From Treponema sp. (GTDB taxonomy: Bacteria > Spirochaetota > Spirochaetia > Treponematales > Treponemataceae), in contig PDOP01000043.1 in NCBI GenBank assembly GCA_002749205.1, positions 19,075 to 83,074 on the forward strand: a stretch of 64,000 nt of DNA, read 5' to 3'. Both the position numbers and the translations under genes were made by a program. Below are positions 10,137-19,996 of the stretch, piece by piece. The notes under the pieces are model-generated. The model was not told the origin of the DNA. It made no database searches and saw only the letters and a list, made by a program, of their open reading frames with translations. Every line of letters starts with the position of its first letter. Position 1 is the stretch's first letter.

Positions 10137-11728
10137 TTGTTCCCCTTCTTCTTATTTTTCTTGTAATCTCCGGACATCATAAGCCCAAAGTCAACATCAG
10201 GTGCATCAGGTTTTAAGATACCTTCCAATTTGCCTTCAGTTATAATTGCAATTCTGTCACAAACAGACCTCAACTCCGCAAGCTCACTTGAAGTTACAAT
10301 AACAGTAGTGTTATTTTCATTAGCAAGCTTAACCAAATAATCAAGAACGAGTTTTTTCGCCCCTATATCAATACCTCTTGTAGGCTCGGATACAAACAAT
10401 AATTTTGGTTTCAATGTTAAAGCTCTCGCCAAACAAACCTTTTGTTGATTGCCGCCACTTAACCTTCGGGTATGCTGTGTAGGCCCCGTGCATCTTATAT
10501 CCAATTGTTTTATCATATCGTTGGCATGCTTTCTTATAGCGGCACCATTAGCCCAAATACCGCGTAAAAACCCGTTTTTTATTTGCATACTAGTAAGGAC
10601 AATATTATTCTCAATTGAATCATTAAGCAAAAGTCCTACACCCTTTCTGTCTTCAGAGACATAAGCTACGCCCCGTTTTAGCGTATCTTTTGTATCGCCG
10701 AGTTTTAAAGGCTCACCTTCAAAAATAACATTACCCTTTGCAGGATAAAGTCCTAAAATACCGTTTGCTACACCTATTTTTCCGTGTCCTGCAAGTCCTG
10801 CAAAACCGAAGATTTCACCTTTTTTAATTTCAATGTCTATACCCTTAACCTCTTCACCGGGCATATCAACATAGAAATTTTCAATCTTCAAGACATCTTC
10901 CGCATTTGCAAATTTATCTTCCTGCCCCATGTCTTTATTTTGTATTGATATTTCTCTGCCAACCATCAATGCGGCAATATCTTCAACTGTTACATCAGAT
11001 GTTTTCAATGTATCAACATGCTCGCCATCTCGTATTACAGTCAGGTTATCCGTTACCGATACAACCTCATCAAGACGGTGTGTAATAAACAGAATACCGA
11101 TTCCCGTACTCGAGAGTTTTTTCATAGTAGTTAACAAGTCAGCCGCTTCACTTTCAGTAAGTACAGCAGTAGGCTCATCAAAAACTAAGAGCTTTATACC
11201 TTTTTTATCTATTTCTCTGGCTATTTCCAAAAACTGCTTATGCCCTATCGGAAGTACTTTTATCAAAGTATCTTCATCAATATTCAATCCGACATTTTCA
11301 ATAGCGGCTTTGGCTTCTTCGCCCATTATTTTCTTATCCAAAAATTCAAAATCTGGGTTTTTAAATATCTTACCAAGGAAGTTAGGTCTTGTTTTTTCAC
11401 GATTAAGCTTAATGTTTTCGGTTGCGGAAAAATCCTTTATCAGCATTAACTCCTGATGAACCATACCGACACCCAAGTTCATAACATCAGTTGCACCCTT
11501 TTGATGAACTTGCTTTCCGTCAATATAAACCTCTCCCTCAAATCCACCTGTATCATGAATTACTCGCATTCCGAACAAGATGTTCATCAATGTTGATTTT
11601 CCGGCACCGTTTTCGCCGACTATTGCGTGTATTTCACCGGGCTTTATTTTTAAATCAACACCCTTTAAAACTTGATTACCGTAATAATCTTTTTTAATAT
11701 TTTTCATTTCAAGAACATATTCACTCAC
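10133..11728 (-). CDS. Dual-domain sugar-type ABC transporter ATPase (RbsA/MglA-like)
   Basis: GENGAGKSTLMNILFG, LLVFDEPTAVLTESEA, LSGGNQQKVCLARAL, SEPTRGIDIGAK. Confidence 0.95.
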   Translation of the reverse strand: MSEYVLEMKNIKKDYYGNQVLKGVDLKIKPGEIHAIVGENGAGKSTLMNILFGMRVIHDTGGFEGEVYIDGKQVHQKGATDVMNLGVGMVHQELMLIKDFSATENIKLNREKTRPNFLGKIFKNPDFEFLDKKIMGEEAKAAIENVGLNIDEDTLIKVLPIGHKQFLEIAREIDKKGIKLLVFDEPTAVLTESEAADLLTTMKKLSSTGIGILFITHRLDEVVSVTDNLTVIRDGEHVDTLKTSDVTVEDIAALMVGREISIQNKDMGQEDKFANAEDVLKIENFYVDMPGEEVKGIDIEIKKGEIFGFAGLAGHGKIGVANGILGLYPAKGNVIFEGEPLKLGDTKDTLKRGVAYVSEDRKGVGLLLNDSIENNIVLTSMQIKNGFLRGIWANGAAIRKHANDMIKQLDIRCTGPTQHTRRLSGGNQQKVCLARALTLKPKLLFVSEPTRGIDIGAKKLVLDYLVKLANENNTTVIVTSSELAELRSVCDRIAIITEGKLEGILKPDAPDVDFGLMMSGDYKKNKKKGNK

Positions 11729-11750
11729 AATTATACCACCTACAATAATA

Positions 11751-11779
11751 CGAGGCTATCTAAAAAAAAGATAACCTCG
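11751..11779. promoter_or_regulatory. Intercistronic hairpin between binding-protein gene and ATPase gene
   Basis: CGAGGcTATC taaaaaaaa GATAaCCTCG; no strong T-run on the minus strand. Confidence 0.5.
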
Positions 11780-11809
11780 CTGTTTTATACTTTGTTCTTT
11801 TTACTAAAT

Positions 11810-12970
11810 TTAGAAATTAACATAATCGATTAACACGAAGATGTAGTTTTTGTATAACTTGCCATTGTCATTTAATGGTTCATACTCAACTTTAACACCT
11901 GCATATTCATCGAAGTATTTCTTAATATTACCCATATCAAATTTTTCCGTAAAATCGCCTTGGATATAACCCTTACAATATTCAGCACCTGCTTCAATGA
12001 ACATCATGGCAACAGGAATAGCCCATGTAGACATTCTGCCTGTCATATCACCTGCGGCTGTTACTTTTCTGATTTCATCAACCAAGAAAGGAATATCACC
12101 TTGCTTTGTTTCAGGGATTTTAATATTAAGAGCAGAAGGGAAACCGTGATATGGTGATGGACAACATGGCTGTGGATAAATTGCTTTTCCTTCAAATACA
12201 GCCTTGATTAGAGGTACTTGAAGACCACAGTTAGTTGAGAAAAACGCTGTGTCTTTTCCGTATTTTTCAATCAACCTTGGAGTATCTTCCAGAATAAACT
12301 GCTGTGCGGCTGAAAGACCTGCATCACTTGTTGGGTCTAAAGCTGTAGCGTCAACAAATTGAATACCGTTCTTTTCACAGTTTTCTCTGAACAAATCTCT
12401 TCTTGCCGCCAATAAAGCGTATGACATGTGTCGTGGGAATGTATAATGAACAAAAGTTTTTGCTCCCATTTTTTTTGCCTGCTCTATTACAGTATGTCCC
12501 ATTGCCAATTCGTTAGCCGCAAATACTATATCAGCTCTTGCGGCAATACTACCGGGATCTTCACCGGGTGTTCCTACCAAAATTAACAAATCAGGATTAA
12601 TTTCTCTGGCTTTATCAATTGCGGCAGATGTTCCGGGAACACCTTGGCAGATAATCAAAGCACCAACATCAGGGTCTGCGGCCATTGACGCAAGGTTAGC
12701 AACAGTTGTTTCCTGCTCATCTTGAAACTTATCAGGATAAGTCATCAGAATAACATGCTCATCACCGTACTTTTTCAATACATTCTGTGCGGCACGATAC
12801 TCTTCTTCGTTCTGAGCAACAGTACCGGTCATAATACCGATCTTCCATGGTTTTTCCATACTTGAACCACTTGATGCAGAAGTTGAACCTGAATCCGTAG
12901 CATTGTCTTTGTTACAAGCAACGAACATAAAAGAAACCAGTACCAATAAGGTCATAATCTTTTTAAACAT
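11810..12970 (-). CDS. DUF3798-like substrate-binding lipoprotein
   Basis: MFKKIMTLLVLVSFMFVACNKDN lipobox; periplasmic-binding-like body; SD aggagg. Confidence 0.8.
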   Translation of the reverse strand: MFKKIMTLLVLVSFMFVACNKDNATDSGSTSASSGSSMEKPWKIGIMTGTVAQNEEEYRAAQNVLKKYGDEHVILMTYPDKFQDEQETTVANLASMAADPDVGALIICQGVPGTSAAIDKAREINPDLLILVGTPGEDPGSIAARADIVFAANELAMGHTVIEQAKKMGAKTFVHYTFPRHMSYALLAARRDLFRENCEKNGIQFVDATALDPTSDAGLSAAQQFILEDTPRLIEKYGKDTAFFSTNCGLQVPLIKAVFEGKAIYPQPCCPSPYHGFPSALNIKIPETKQGDIPFLVDEIRKVTAAGDMTGRMSTWAIPVAMMFIEAGAEYCKGYIQGDFTEKFDMGNIKKYFDEYAGVKVEYEPLNDNGKLYKNYIFVLIDYVNF

Positions 12971-13119
12971 TTTTGCCTCCTCATAGTTTAAAAATGTATC
13001 ACTACAACAAAGATTATATCATACAAATCTCAAAATTTCACTACAATAATCAAAAATAACACAAAAAAACTTAAATTTTAGAAGAAATTTTCTATTTTTT
13101 ATGCAATTTATCAAATTTT

Positions 13120-13320
13120 GTGCAACGCTTCGCTTTTGCCTTCCAACCCCACGAAGTGCTTGTATCTTTTTGACTTTACTTTTGCATTATAAGCAAGTTT
13201 TTCCATTTCCATTTCAAACCTTGCAGATAGCTTTTATAAGCGTCAAAAAGGATACCGCACTTCTTAAAATCAGCCTATAATTAACACTTTTTCCGCCGGT
13301 TTTCTGATTGAAAACAGGTT
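13120..13320 (+). repeat. Structured element S1 copy 3 (subtype A)
   Basis: P1 GAAGTGC 13153-13159 / GCACTTC 13257-13263; P2 CTTTTTGAC 13166-13174 / GTCAAAAAG 13242-13250; P3 GCAAGTTT 13193-13200 / AAACCTTGC 13216-13224. Confidence 0.85.
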
Positions 13321-13369
13321 TTCTTAAAAAAACAAACCGTAGCCGGAACGTGAAGAAAAAAAAGAATAC

Positions 13370-13585
13370 CACAGTGCAATGCAGTACGCTAATCGCGTGC
13401 GTGGAGCGGCGAAGTCTACATTTTTTGTCGATTAAAAAAAACAAAAAAGGTGGTCTGAGAAAAGAGCGAAGAACACCGATTAATATATTAACCAAAGACA
13501 AAAAAGTTATGCGAGCCGCTCGGGTTGTCCGCGTGAAATCTTGAAATTGACTTTTAGACAATTTCAAGATTTCACAAGCGATAAA
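13370..13585 (-). repeat. Structured element S1 copy 4 (subtype B), opposite orientation to copy 3
   Basis: P1 GAGCGGC 13404-13410 / GCCGCTC 13515-13521; P2 TTTTTTGTC 13421-13429 / GACAAAAAA 13497-13505; P3 GGTGGTCT 13449-13456 / AGAACACC 13470-13477; adjacent 17-bp perfect inverted repeat 13533-13549 / 13559-13575. Confidence 0.85.
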
Positions 13586-13662
13586 TATTTTATCCACTTC
13601 ACTTTTTATTGAATTTATGTTAAGCTGTATGAAGTTTTTAAGACAAGGATGAATCTTCCGTT

Positions 13663-14604
13663 ATGTTGAAATTTATTTTGAAGCGGCTTTTGTACGGGTT
13701 TTTTGCGATGTTCACGGTTGCAAGTATTACTTTTTTTTTAATGCGCATTATTCCCGGAAATCCGATTGAAACGATTGCGGAGGATTTACCTGAAAGCAGG
13801 CGTGCCGAGTTGTATCAGCAGTACGGATATAATCAACCTCTTGTTACACAATATGCAATGTTTCTAAAAAATATATTCACAAAAGGCGATTTTGGCACCT
13901 CGCTTTATTATCGCGGCAGAAAGGTTACCGATGTGATTTTGACACATGCGCCCGTTTCCGCAAAATTGGGTTTGCAGGCATTGCTGTTCGGAGTTACAAC
14001 CGGTATTGTATTCGGTATTATCGCAGCGGCAAATAAGGGGCGAAAGTTGGATTACGCCGTGATTTTAATTGCAATTATAGGTATTTCCGTACCGAGTTTT
14101 GTAATGGGACAATTGTTGCAGTATTACTTTGGCATTAAGTATAACATTTTGCCGATAACCGGTTGGGGCAGTTTTAAATATACGGTACTGCCGTCTTTGG
14201 CATTGGCGATAGGGCCTATTGCAAAGTATTCCCGCTATATGCGCTCAAGCTATTTGGATATTATAAATCAGGACTATATTTTAACGGCACGGGCAAAGGG
14301 GGCAAAAAAGAGCAGAATAATACGGAGCCACATTTTACGAAACGCTTCCCTTCCGATTATCACGATGCTTGGACCTCAAATTGCTTTTGCGTTTACAGGG
14401 ACATTCATTATAGAAAGTATATTTTCCGTGCCGGGTTTGGGCTCGTATTTTGTAAGCTCAATTTCAGAGCGAGATTATACAATGGTAATGGGACAAACAG
14501 TGTTTATCGCTTTTTTGTATATTACTTCGTTGATTATTGTGGATATTGTTTATGCCTTGGTCGACCCAAGAATTAAAGCGGGTATAACCGGTAAGACTAG
14601 GTAG
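13663..14604 (+). CDS. oppB: Oligopeptide/dipeptide ABC transporter permease
   Basis: RRLLYGFFAMFTVASITFFLMRIIPGNP, TARAKGAKKSRIIRSHILRNASLPIIT, DIVYALVDPRIK. Confidence 0.93.
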   Translation: MLKFILKRLLYGFFAMFTVASITFFLMRIIPGNPIETIAEDLPESRRAELYQQYGYNQPLVTQYAMFLKNIFTKGDFGTSLYYRGRKVTDVILTHAPVSAKLGLQALLFGVTTGIVFGIIAAANKGRKLDYAVILIAIIGISVPSFVMGQLLQYYFGIKYNILPITGWGSFKYTVLPSLALAIGPIAKYSRYMRSSYLDIINQDYILTARAKGAKKSRIIRSHILRNASLPIITMLGPQIAFAFTGTFIIESIFSVPGLGSYFVSSISERDYTMVMGQTVFIAFLYITSLIIVDIVYALVDPRIKAGITGKTR

Positions 14605-14632
14605 AAAAAATAATATAAATAGGACAAATACG

Positions 14633-15604
14633 ATGGAAACAAAAACCATGCACAATGTAAAAGAAACAAAATCCTGCCTTGACTTTCTTGAATTGACAGA
14701 AGAGGATTTTCAGCCGGTTAAATACAACAAAAGCAACCTGCAAGTTACGATAGCAGGCATAGGCTTTTGGGAAGATGTTGGACGCAGATTAAAAAAAAGT
14801 AAGCGTGCTTGGTTTTCTGTTATTGTGCTGTCAGTTGTTTTGCTTATCTGTTTAATCGGCCCGATTATTAAAGGAAGCTCAGGTTCTCAAACAAATTTGC
14901 AATTAAAAAACATAAGCCCTTCTTTACAATTTTGGTTTGGCACAGATGATTTAGGCAGAGATTTATTTACACGGGTTTGCTTAGGCGGAAGGGTTTCACT
15001 TTTAATTGCGATACTCGGTGCTGTTATCGATATGACAATAGGCTTGATATACGGCGGTATTGCAGCCTATGCAGGCGGCCTTGTAGACAATATTATGATG
15101 CGTATTGTGGAAATACTTTCGAGCATACCGTATTTAATTGTTGCTGTTTTGATTTCTTTAATTTTCGGTAAAGGTATTTTTTCAATTATAATTGCCATGA
15201 CTATTACCGGTTGGTGTTTTACGGCAAGACTTGTTCGCGGGCAAATCCTTCAAATAAAAAATCAGGATTTCGTTTTGGCGGCGAAAGCACTCGGCACAAA
15301 ACCTTTAAAGATTATTTTAAAACATTTAATACCCAACACAGTCAGCATTATGATTATTGCTTTAACTTTCGATATTCCCTCTTTTATTTTCGGCGAAGCT
15401 TTTTTATCCTATATTGGCTTGGGTATTCAACCGCCTCATACAAGCTGGGGTGTACTTGCCGCAAATGCACAAGGAGCAATGTTGTTTTATCCGTATCAAC
15501 TATTTTTTCCGGCATTATTTATCAGCTTAACTATTCTGTCTTTGCACATTATAGGTGATGCCCTTCGTGATGCCATGGATCCGCATTTAAGGAAAAATAA
15601 ATAA
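14633..15604 (+). CDS. oppC: Oligopeptide/dipeptide ABC transporter permease
   Basis: FWFGTDDLGRDLFTRVCLGGRVSL, AAKALGTKPLKIILKHLIPNT, GDALRDAMDPHLR. Confidence 0.93.
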   Translation: METKTMHNVKETKSCLDFLELTEEDFQPVKYNKSNLQVTIAGIGFWEDVGRRLKKSKRAWFSVIVLSVVLLICLIGPIIKGSSGSQTNLQLKNISPSLQFWFGTDDLGRDLFTRVCLGGRVSLLIAILGAVIDMTIGLIYGGIAAYAGGLVDNIMMRIVEILSSIPYLIVAVLISLIFGKGIFSIIIAMTITGWCFTARLVRGQILQIKNQDFVLAAKALGTKPLKIILKHLIPNTVSIMIIALTFDIPSFIFGEAFLSYIGLGIQPPHTSWGVLAANAQGAMLFYPYQLFFPALFISLTILSLHIIGDALRDAMDPHLRKNK

Positions 15605-16593
15605 TGCCTATTCTACAAATAAAAGATTTAGCCGTAACATTTCAAACCTACGCCGGCACAATCTATGCCGTAAACGGAATTTCATTCGATGTGCATAAAG
15701 ACGAAACACTGGTCATAGTTGGAGAATCGGGCTGTGGAAAAACAGTTACTGCACAATCTATAATGAGATTACTTCCCGGAAAAAAAACAGCAGTCAGTAA
15801 AAATTCACAAATCATTTTTGAAAATAAAAATATTTTAGATTTCAGCGAAAACGAAATGGAAGAAATACGGGGCAATGAAATTTCAATGATATTCCAAGAC
15901 CCTCTAAGCTATTTAAATCCGACTATGCAAATCGGCAAGCAAATTATGGAAAGCATTTTAATTCATCAAAATGTAAGCAAAGATGAGGCAAAAAAAAGAG
16001 CGCTCCGACTTTTAGAGCTTGCACAAATTTCAAGCCCGCAAAAAAGACTAAAACAGTATCCACATGAATTTTCAGGCGGTATGAGGCAGCGAGTAATGAT
16101 TGCAATAGCCTTGGCTTGTAATCCGAAAATACTAATTGCCGATGAGCCTACAACCGCTTTAGATGTAACAATTCAAGCAGAAATACTTGAGTTAATTCAA
16201 AACCTCAAAACCGAAACAAACACGGCAGTTATTTTAATTACACACGACTTAGGCGTTGCCGCAGAAATTGGCGACAGAATTCAAGTTATGTATGCAGGCG
16301 AAATTGTAGAGCGCGGAAGTGCAAAAGACATTTTCAAAGCCCCCTCTCATCCATACACTCAAGCATTGTTGAATTCAGTACCCTCATTGACGCAATTAAA
16401 AAACAATGCACTTTACGCACCGGAAGGCTCGCATCCTGATATGTTAAAAAAGCCGACATCATGTCCCTTTGCTCCCCGATGCAATAGGTGCATGCAAATT
16501 TGCTTAAAGCACGCCCCCCTTGAGTTTAATGTTGGCGGAGAGCATTCGGTTGCATGCTGGCTAATGTATAAACGCGGACAAGATATCCACTAA
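15604..16593 (+). CDS. oppD: Oligopeptide ABC transporter ATP-binding protein
   Basis: [63 protein letters not shown]. Confidence 0.95.
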   Translation: MPILQIKDLAVTFQTYAGTIYAVNGISFDVHKDETLVIVGESGCGKTVTAQSIMRLLPGKKTAVSKNSQIIFENKNILDFSENEMEEIRGNEISMIFQDPLSYLNPTMQIGKQIMESILIHQNVSKDEAKKRALRLLELAQISSPQKRLKQYPHEFSGGMRQRVMIAIALACNPKILIADEPTTALDVTIQAEILELIQNLKTETNTAVILITHDLGVAAEIGDRIQVMYAGEIVERGSAKDIFKAPSHPYTQALLNSVPSLTQLKNNALYAPEGSHPDMLKKPTSCPFAPRCNRCMQICLKHAPLEFNVGGEHSVACWLMYKRGQDIH

Positions 16594-16615
16594 TGCTTTA
16601 ACACAATCAAAAAAA

Positions 16616-17923
16616 TTACCACCAATCAAATTCTATTTCATCACTGAATTTTTTTACATGAATAAATTTCAGTTTACCTGTAAGGATGTCGTATATTCCA
16701 AGCCTTCGTTTGGTGCTATTATTGCCATACATATCGAGTATGTAAAGCTTACCGTCTCGCTTTCCCAAAATTTTTTTTGGCCCGTAAAAGCCCGTAACCG
16801 TTTTAAGCAGCTTAAAATCGGGAAGCGAATACATTTGCATTTTAGACCAATTTGTAGATGACATGCCAAAAGATGATAAAAGGACATACGCTATATCTCC
16901 GTCAACTATAAAATCGCTTCTAACCATATAGCCACCGCTTTCATTAGTAATGACAAACTTTTTTAAAACCCTGTTTATATCAAATTTGTCTATACAGTAA
17001 AAAATATGAATCGTATCAAAATTGGTCGTTGTTCTATTGTAGGTAAGAATATAGTTATTACCCACGGATATTTCTTTCATGTAAGAAGGGAAAGTTGCTC
17101 CCTGCATTTTTTCGCCGAATGATTCCCAAAAAACGGGCTGTTTTGTAAGAATTTTATTGTCGATGTAATAGAGCATATTTTCTTCAGTGTCAATACAAGC
17201 ACTTGTAGTTTGATCATGAAGCTTCATTTTTAATGAAGAACCATAGTCGGCAATATACATCCCCCCTGGAGGGGTACCATCATAAGAAAGATACAAAAGT
17301 CTACCGTATTTATCAAATAAAATTTCACACATACTAGATTGTCTCCATATACCATCATTTTTAAAAACAAGACCGTCCTTTTTTTCGGGGTTTGCAACAG
17401 CAAAAAAAGTATGTTTACTAGGAGGTCCGGATAGATTTTCACCCGGCAATATTATATGCGGCTTTATATCTTCTACTGTAAGGGTAATCACGCTGTTTGT
17501 ATACTGCTCAATTGTAACGGCCTTAGCCCTTGCGATATATGTGCAAACAGAGTTCATAAGCTTTAGCTCTATGTCAAAACCCTGCCCCGATTTTATTCCG
17601 CCGGGGACTGTTATCGAATCTTTCGATATAACCAAATCTTCTTTTTTGTATGTTTTAACTTCGTTTGTGTATTGTCTAATTTTTAAAATTACGGCATTTG
17701 CATCCGTAAGGTTAGGAATTACTGCATGCCCTTCGGTGATACTCCTTCCGGCGGAAAGGGTCAGGGTAAGGTCGTTCGGGTTTTCAAGCTCCAGTTTACA
17801 GCCGGAAAACAGCAATAAAAATAGAGTGAATATTAAAAGAAGGGAGAGAGGGTTTGTTTGTTTGTTTGTTTGTTTGTTTGTTTGTTTGTTTGTTTGTTTG
17901 TTTGTTTGTTTGGTCAATTTCAT
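16616..17923 (-). CDS. Lipoprotein with N-terminal KQTN repeat; probable beta-propeller-like body
   Basis: Likely start MKLTKQTNKQTN...NPLSLLLIFTLFLLLFSGCKLE (lipobox LFSGC); ORF track start is 17983. Confidence 0.75.
   Translation of the reverse strand: MKLTKQTNKQTNKQTNKQTNKQTNPLSLLLIFTLFLLLFSGCKLELENPNDLTLTLSAGRSITEGHAVIPNLTDANAVILKIRQYTNEVKTYKKEDLVISKDSITVPGGIKSGQGFDIELKLMNSVCTYIARAKAVTIEQYTNSVITLTVEDIKPHIILPGENLSGPPSKHTFFAVANPEKKDGLVFKNDGIWRQSSMCEILFDKYGRLLYLSYDGTPPGGMYIADYGSSLKMKLHDQTTSACIDTEENMLYYIDNKILTKQPVFWESFGEKMQGATFPSYMKEISVGNNYILTYNRTTTNFDTIHIFYCIDKFDINRVLKKFVITNESGGYMVRSDFIVDGDIAYVLLSSFGMSSTNWSKMQMYSLPDFKLLKTVTGFYGPKKILGKRDGKLYILDMYGNNSTKRRLGIYDILTGKLKFIHVKKFSDEIEFDWW
17853..17912. 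repeat. (TTTG)15 tetranucleotide microsatellite
   Basis: 60 nt of uninterrupted TTTG, coding (KQTN)5 on the minus strand within the signal-peptide N-region. Confidence 0.98.
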
Positions 17924-17975
17924 ACTTTTTAGGGTGAAATTTTCATTGGTCATTGACACATTTTGCCAACCGTAA

Positions 17976-18004
17976 TTGACCAATAAAACAACTTATGCTA
18001 TAAT
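17976..18004 (+). promoter_or_regulatory. sigma70-type promoter upstream of oppF
   Basis: TTGACC 17976-17981, 17-nt spacer, TATAAT 17999-18004. Confidence 0.7.
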
Positions 18005-18010
18005 TGCCGA

Positions 18011-18046
18011 ATGCAAAACACAGGACTTTTAAAAATCAATGAATGA
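18011..18046 (+). CDS. Candidate 11-codon leaderless uORF (MQNTGLLKINE) overlapping the oppF start
   Basis: ATG 6 nt after TATAAT; stop TGA 18044-18046 overlaps oppF ATG at 18039. Confidence 0.35.
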   Translation: MQNTGLLKINE

Positions 18047-19031
18047 GTCTTTTATTTTAACCCGGTCACAAAAAAACAAAACTCCGCTTGTCGAGGTAAG
18101 AAATTTAAAAAAATATTTCAAACTCAATTTTAAAGAAAGCATTTATGCTGTTGATGATGTCAGTTTCAGTATCGAAAAAGGCGAAACTGTAGGCATAGTC
18201 GGCGAATCGGGCTGTGGAAAAACAACTTTGGGCAGAAGTATTTTAAACTTATACAAGCCAACATCAGGTCAAGTTATTTTTGACGGAAAAGATTTAAGTC
18301 TTGCATCAAAAAAAGAAGCACACGCAATTAAAAAAAGAATGCAAATTATTTTGCAGGATCCTTACGCTTCGTTTAACCCCCGAATGACAATTTCACAAAT
18401 TATTTGTGAAGGAATGGATGCTCATAAAATTTTTAAAACAAAACATGAAAAACAAGAAGCCGTTTATTTTCTATTGCAAACAGTCGGCTTGGCACCGGAG
18501 CATGCAAACAGATTTCCACACGAATTTTCAGGCGGACAACGACAAAGAATAGGCATTGCCAGAGCGTTGGCAGTAAATCCCGACTTTATTGTTTGTGATG
18601 AGCCTATTTCTTCGTTAGATGTTTCAATCCAAGCACAAATTATAAACCTTCTGACACGACTTCAGCGCGAGTTTAACATGACCTATCTGTTCATTGCACA
18701 TGACCTTTCGGTGGTAAAATATATTTCAAACAAAGTCGGAGTTATGTATTTGGGAAAAATAATCGAATTCGCAGACAGCAATTCATTATATAAAAACCCG
18801 CTACACCCCTACTCGCAAGCACTCATTTCCGCCATTCCGAGTACGGATTTAGACGACCCCATGATGAAACGGCGAATTCATCTGAACGGAGAAATCAGCA
18901 ACGCTATCAATCCTCCAACAGGATGTCGGTTTTATAAAAGATGCCCTATGGCAAAAGACATCTGTAAATCCGCCTACCCTGAATTAAAAGAAACCTGCAA
19001 AGGGCATTTTGTAGCCTGCCATTTAATTTAG
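18039..19031 (+). CDS. oppF: Oligopeptide ABC transporter ATP-binding protein
   Basis: [53 protein letters not shown]. Confidence 0.95.
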   Translation: MNESFILTRSQKNKTPLVEVRNLKKYFKLNFKESIYAVDDVSFSIEKGETVGIVGESGCGKTTLGRSILNLYKPTSGQVIFDGKDLSLASKKEAHAIKKRMQIILQDPYASFNPRMTISQIICEGMDAHKIFKTKHEKQEAVYFLLQTVGLAPEHANRFPHEFSGGQRQRIGIARALAVNPDFIVCDEPISSLDVSIQAQIINLLTRLQREFNMTYLFIAHDLSVVKYISNKVGVMYLGKIIEFADSNSLYKNPLHPYSQALISAIPSTDLDDPMMKRRIHLNGEISNAINPPTGCRFYKRCPMAKDICKSAYPELKETCKGHFVACHLI

Positions 19032-19057
19032 ATTTAAAAAAACTAAATCAAAAAGCC

Positions 19058-19993
19058 TTATTTATTTTTGTTTATAAAATGCAAAAACCGTTTGGGCATT
19101 TTTATTTTAAGCCTTAACTTTTTTTTCGCATCCGGCTCCGTAAAAACAGCTTTAACCGCATGAAGCATAAAACCGTCATCGGACTTTTTTCCGTAAAGGC
19201 TGTCGCCCACAACAGATAGCCCCAAAAAATTAGCATGCAAACGAATTTGATGTGTTCTTCCGGTATAAATCCTAAACAGCACCAATGAATATTTACCGAA
19301 TGTTTTTAACACCCTGTACTTTGAATATGCAAACTTGCCTTTTGTCAAATCAGATGAAGCTTTAAATTTGCGTGCATTTGATTTTAACCTAAAAACAGAA
19401 GTTTTTATATTTCCCTGCGACATAGCAGGAATACCGGATAAAATAGCCAAATAATATTTTTTTACACACCGCTTTTTAAATTCGCTTTTTAAAAAATTTT
19501 GCGTCTTATAATTTCGTGCCGTAATAATCAACCCCGATGTATCTTTATCGAGACGATGCACAATTCCGCGTCTTATAGATTCATCTGTCAACTCAAGCGA
19601 CATAGTTGAAAACTCGTCTTTATAATCCGACACATTCCTGCGATAATACTCAAGTGCATTTACTAAAGTATGCCTGTAATTTCCGCAAGCAAGATGAGTT
19701 ACCATACCGGAGGGTTTATTTACAACAATTATGTTTTTATCTTCATACACAATTTTTAACTTCAAATTTTCAGGCTGTATTACAGTCGGTATCGGATTTT
19801 CCCATTTCAGCTCAACCTCATCGCCATTAAACACATTTTTGGAAAGTTTGGTTTTCACACCATTTAGCTTTAACTCAACCAACCCCGCCTTTAACTTTGA
19901 GCGAACCATACCGGCAATTTTACCGGTACAAAAAACATCAAGGCGAACAGGCTCCTCAAGACCATCGGCTTTTAAAAAAAAGTTTTCTACCAC
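19058..19993 (-). CDS. RluA-family pseudouridine synthase
   Basis: KNIIVVNKPSGMVTHLACG, RRGIVHRLDKDTSGLI, YTGRTHQIRLHANFLGLSVVGDSLYG. Confidence 0.93.
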   Translation of the reverse strand: MVENFFLKADGLEEPVRLDVFCTGKIAGMVRSKLKAGLVELKLNGVKTKLSKNVFNGDEVELKWENPIPTVIQPENLKLKIVYEDKNIIVVNKPSGMVTHLACGNYRHTLVNALEYYRRNVSDYKDEFSTMSLELTDESIRRGIVHRLDKDTSGLIITARNYKTQNFLKSEFKKRCVKKYYLAILSGIPAMSQGNIKTSVFRLKSNARKFKASSDLTKGKFAYSKYRVLKTFGKYSLVLFRIYTGRTHQIRLHANFLGLSVVGDSLYGKKSDDGFMLHAVKAVFTEPDAKKKLRLKIKMPKRFLHFINKNK

Positions 19994-19996
19994 AAA

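Noticed and set aside
10929-11456. Plus-strand 175-aa ORF
   Set aside because: Antisense to the clearly conserved ABC ATPase; no motif or SD support.
13214-13597. Minus- and plus-strand ORFs in 13214-13597
   Set aside because: They translate the S1 inverted pair and are better explained by the structured repeats.
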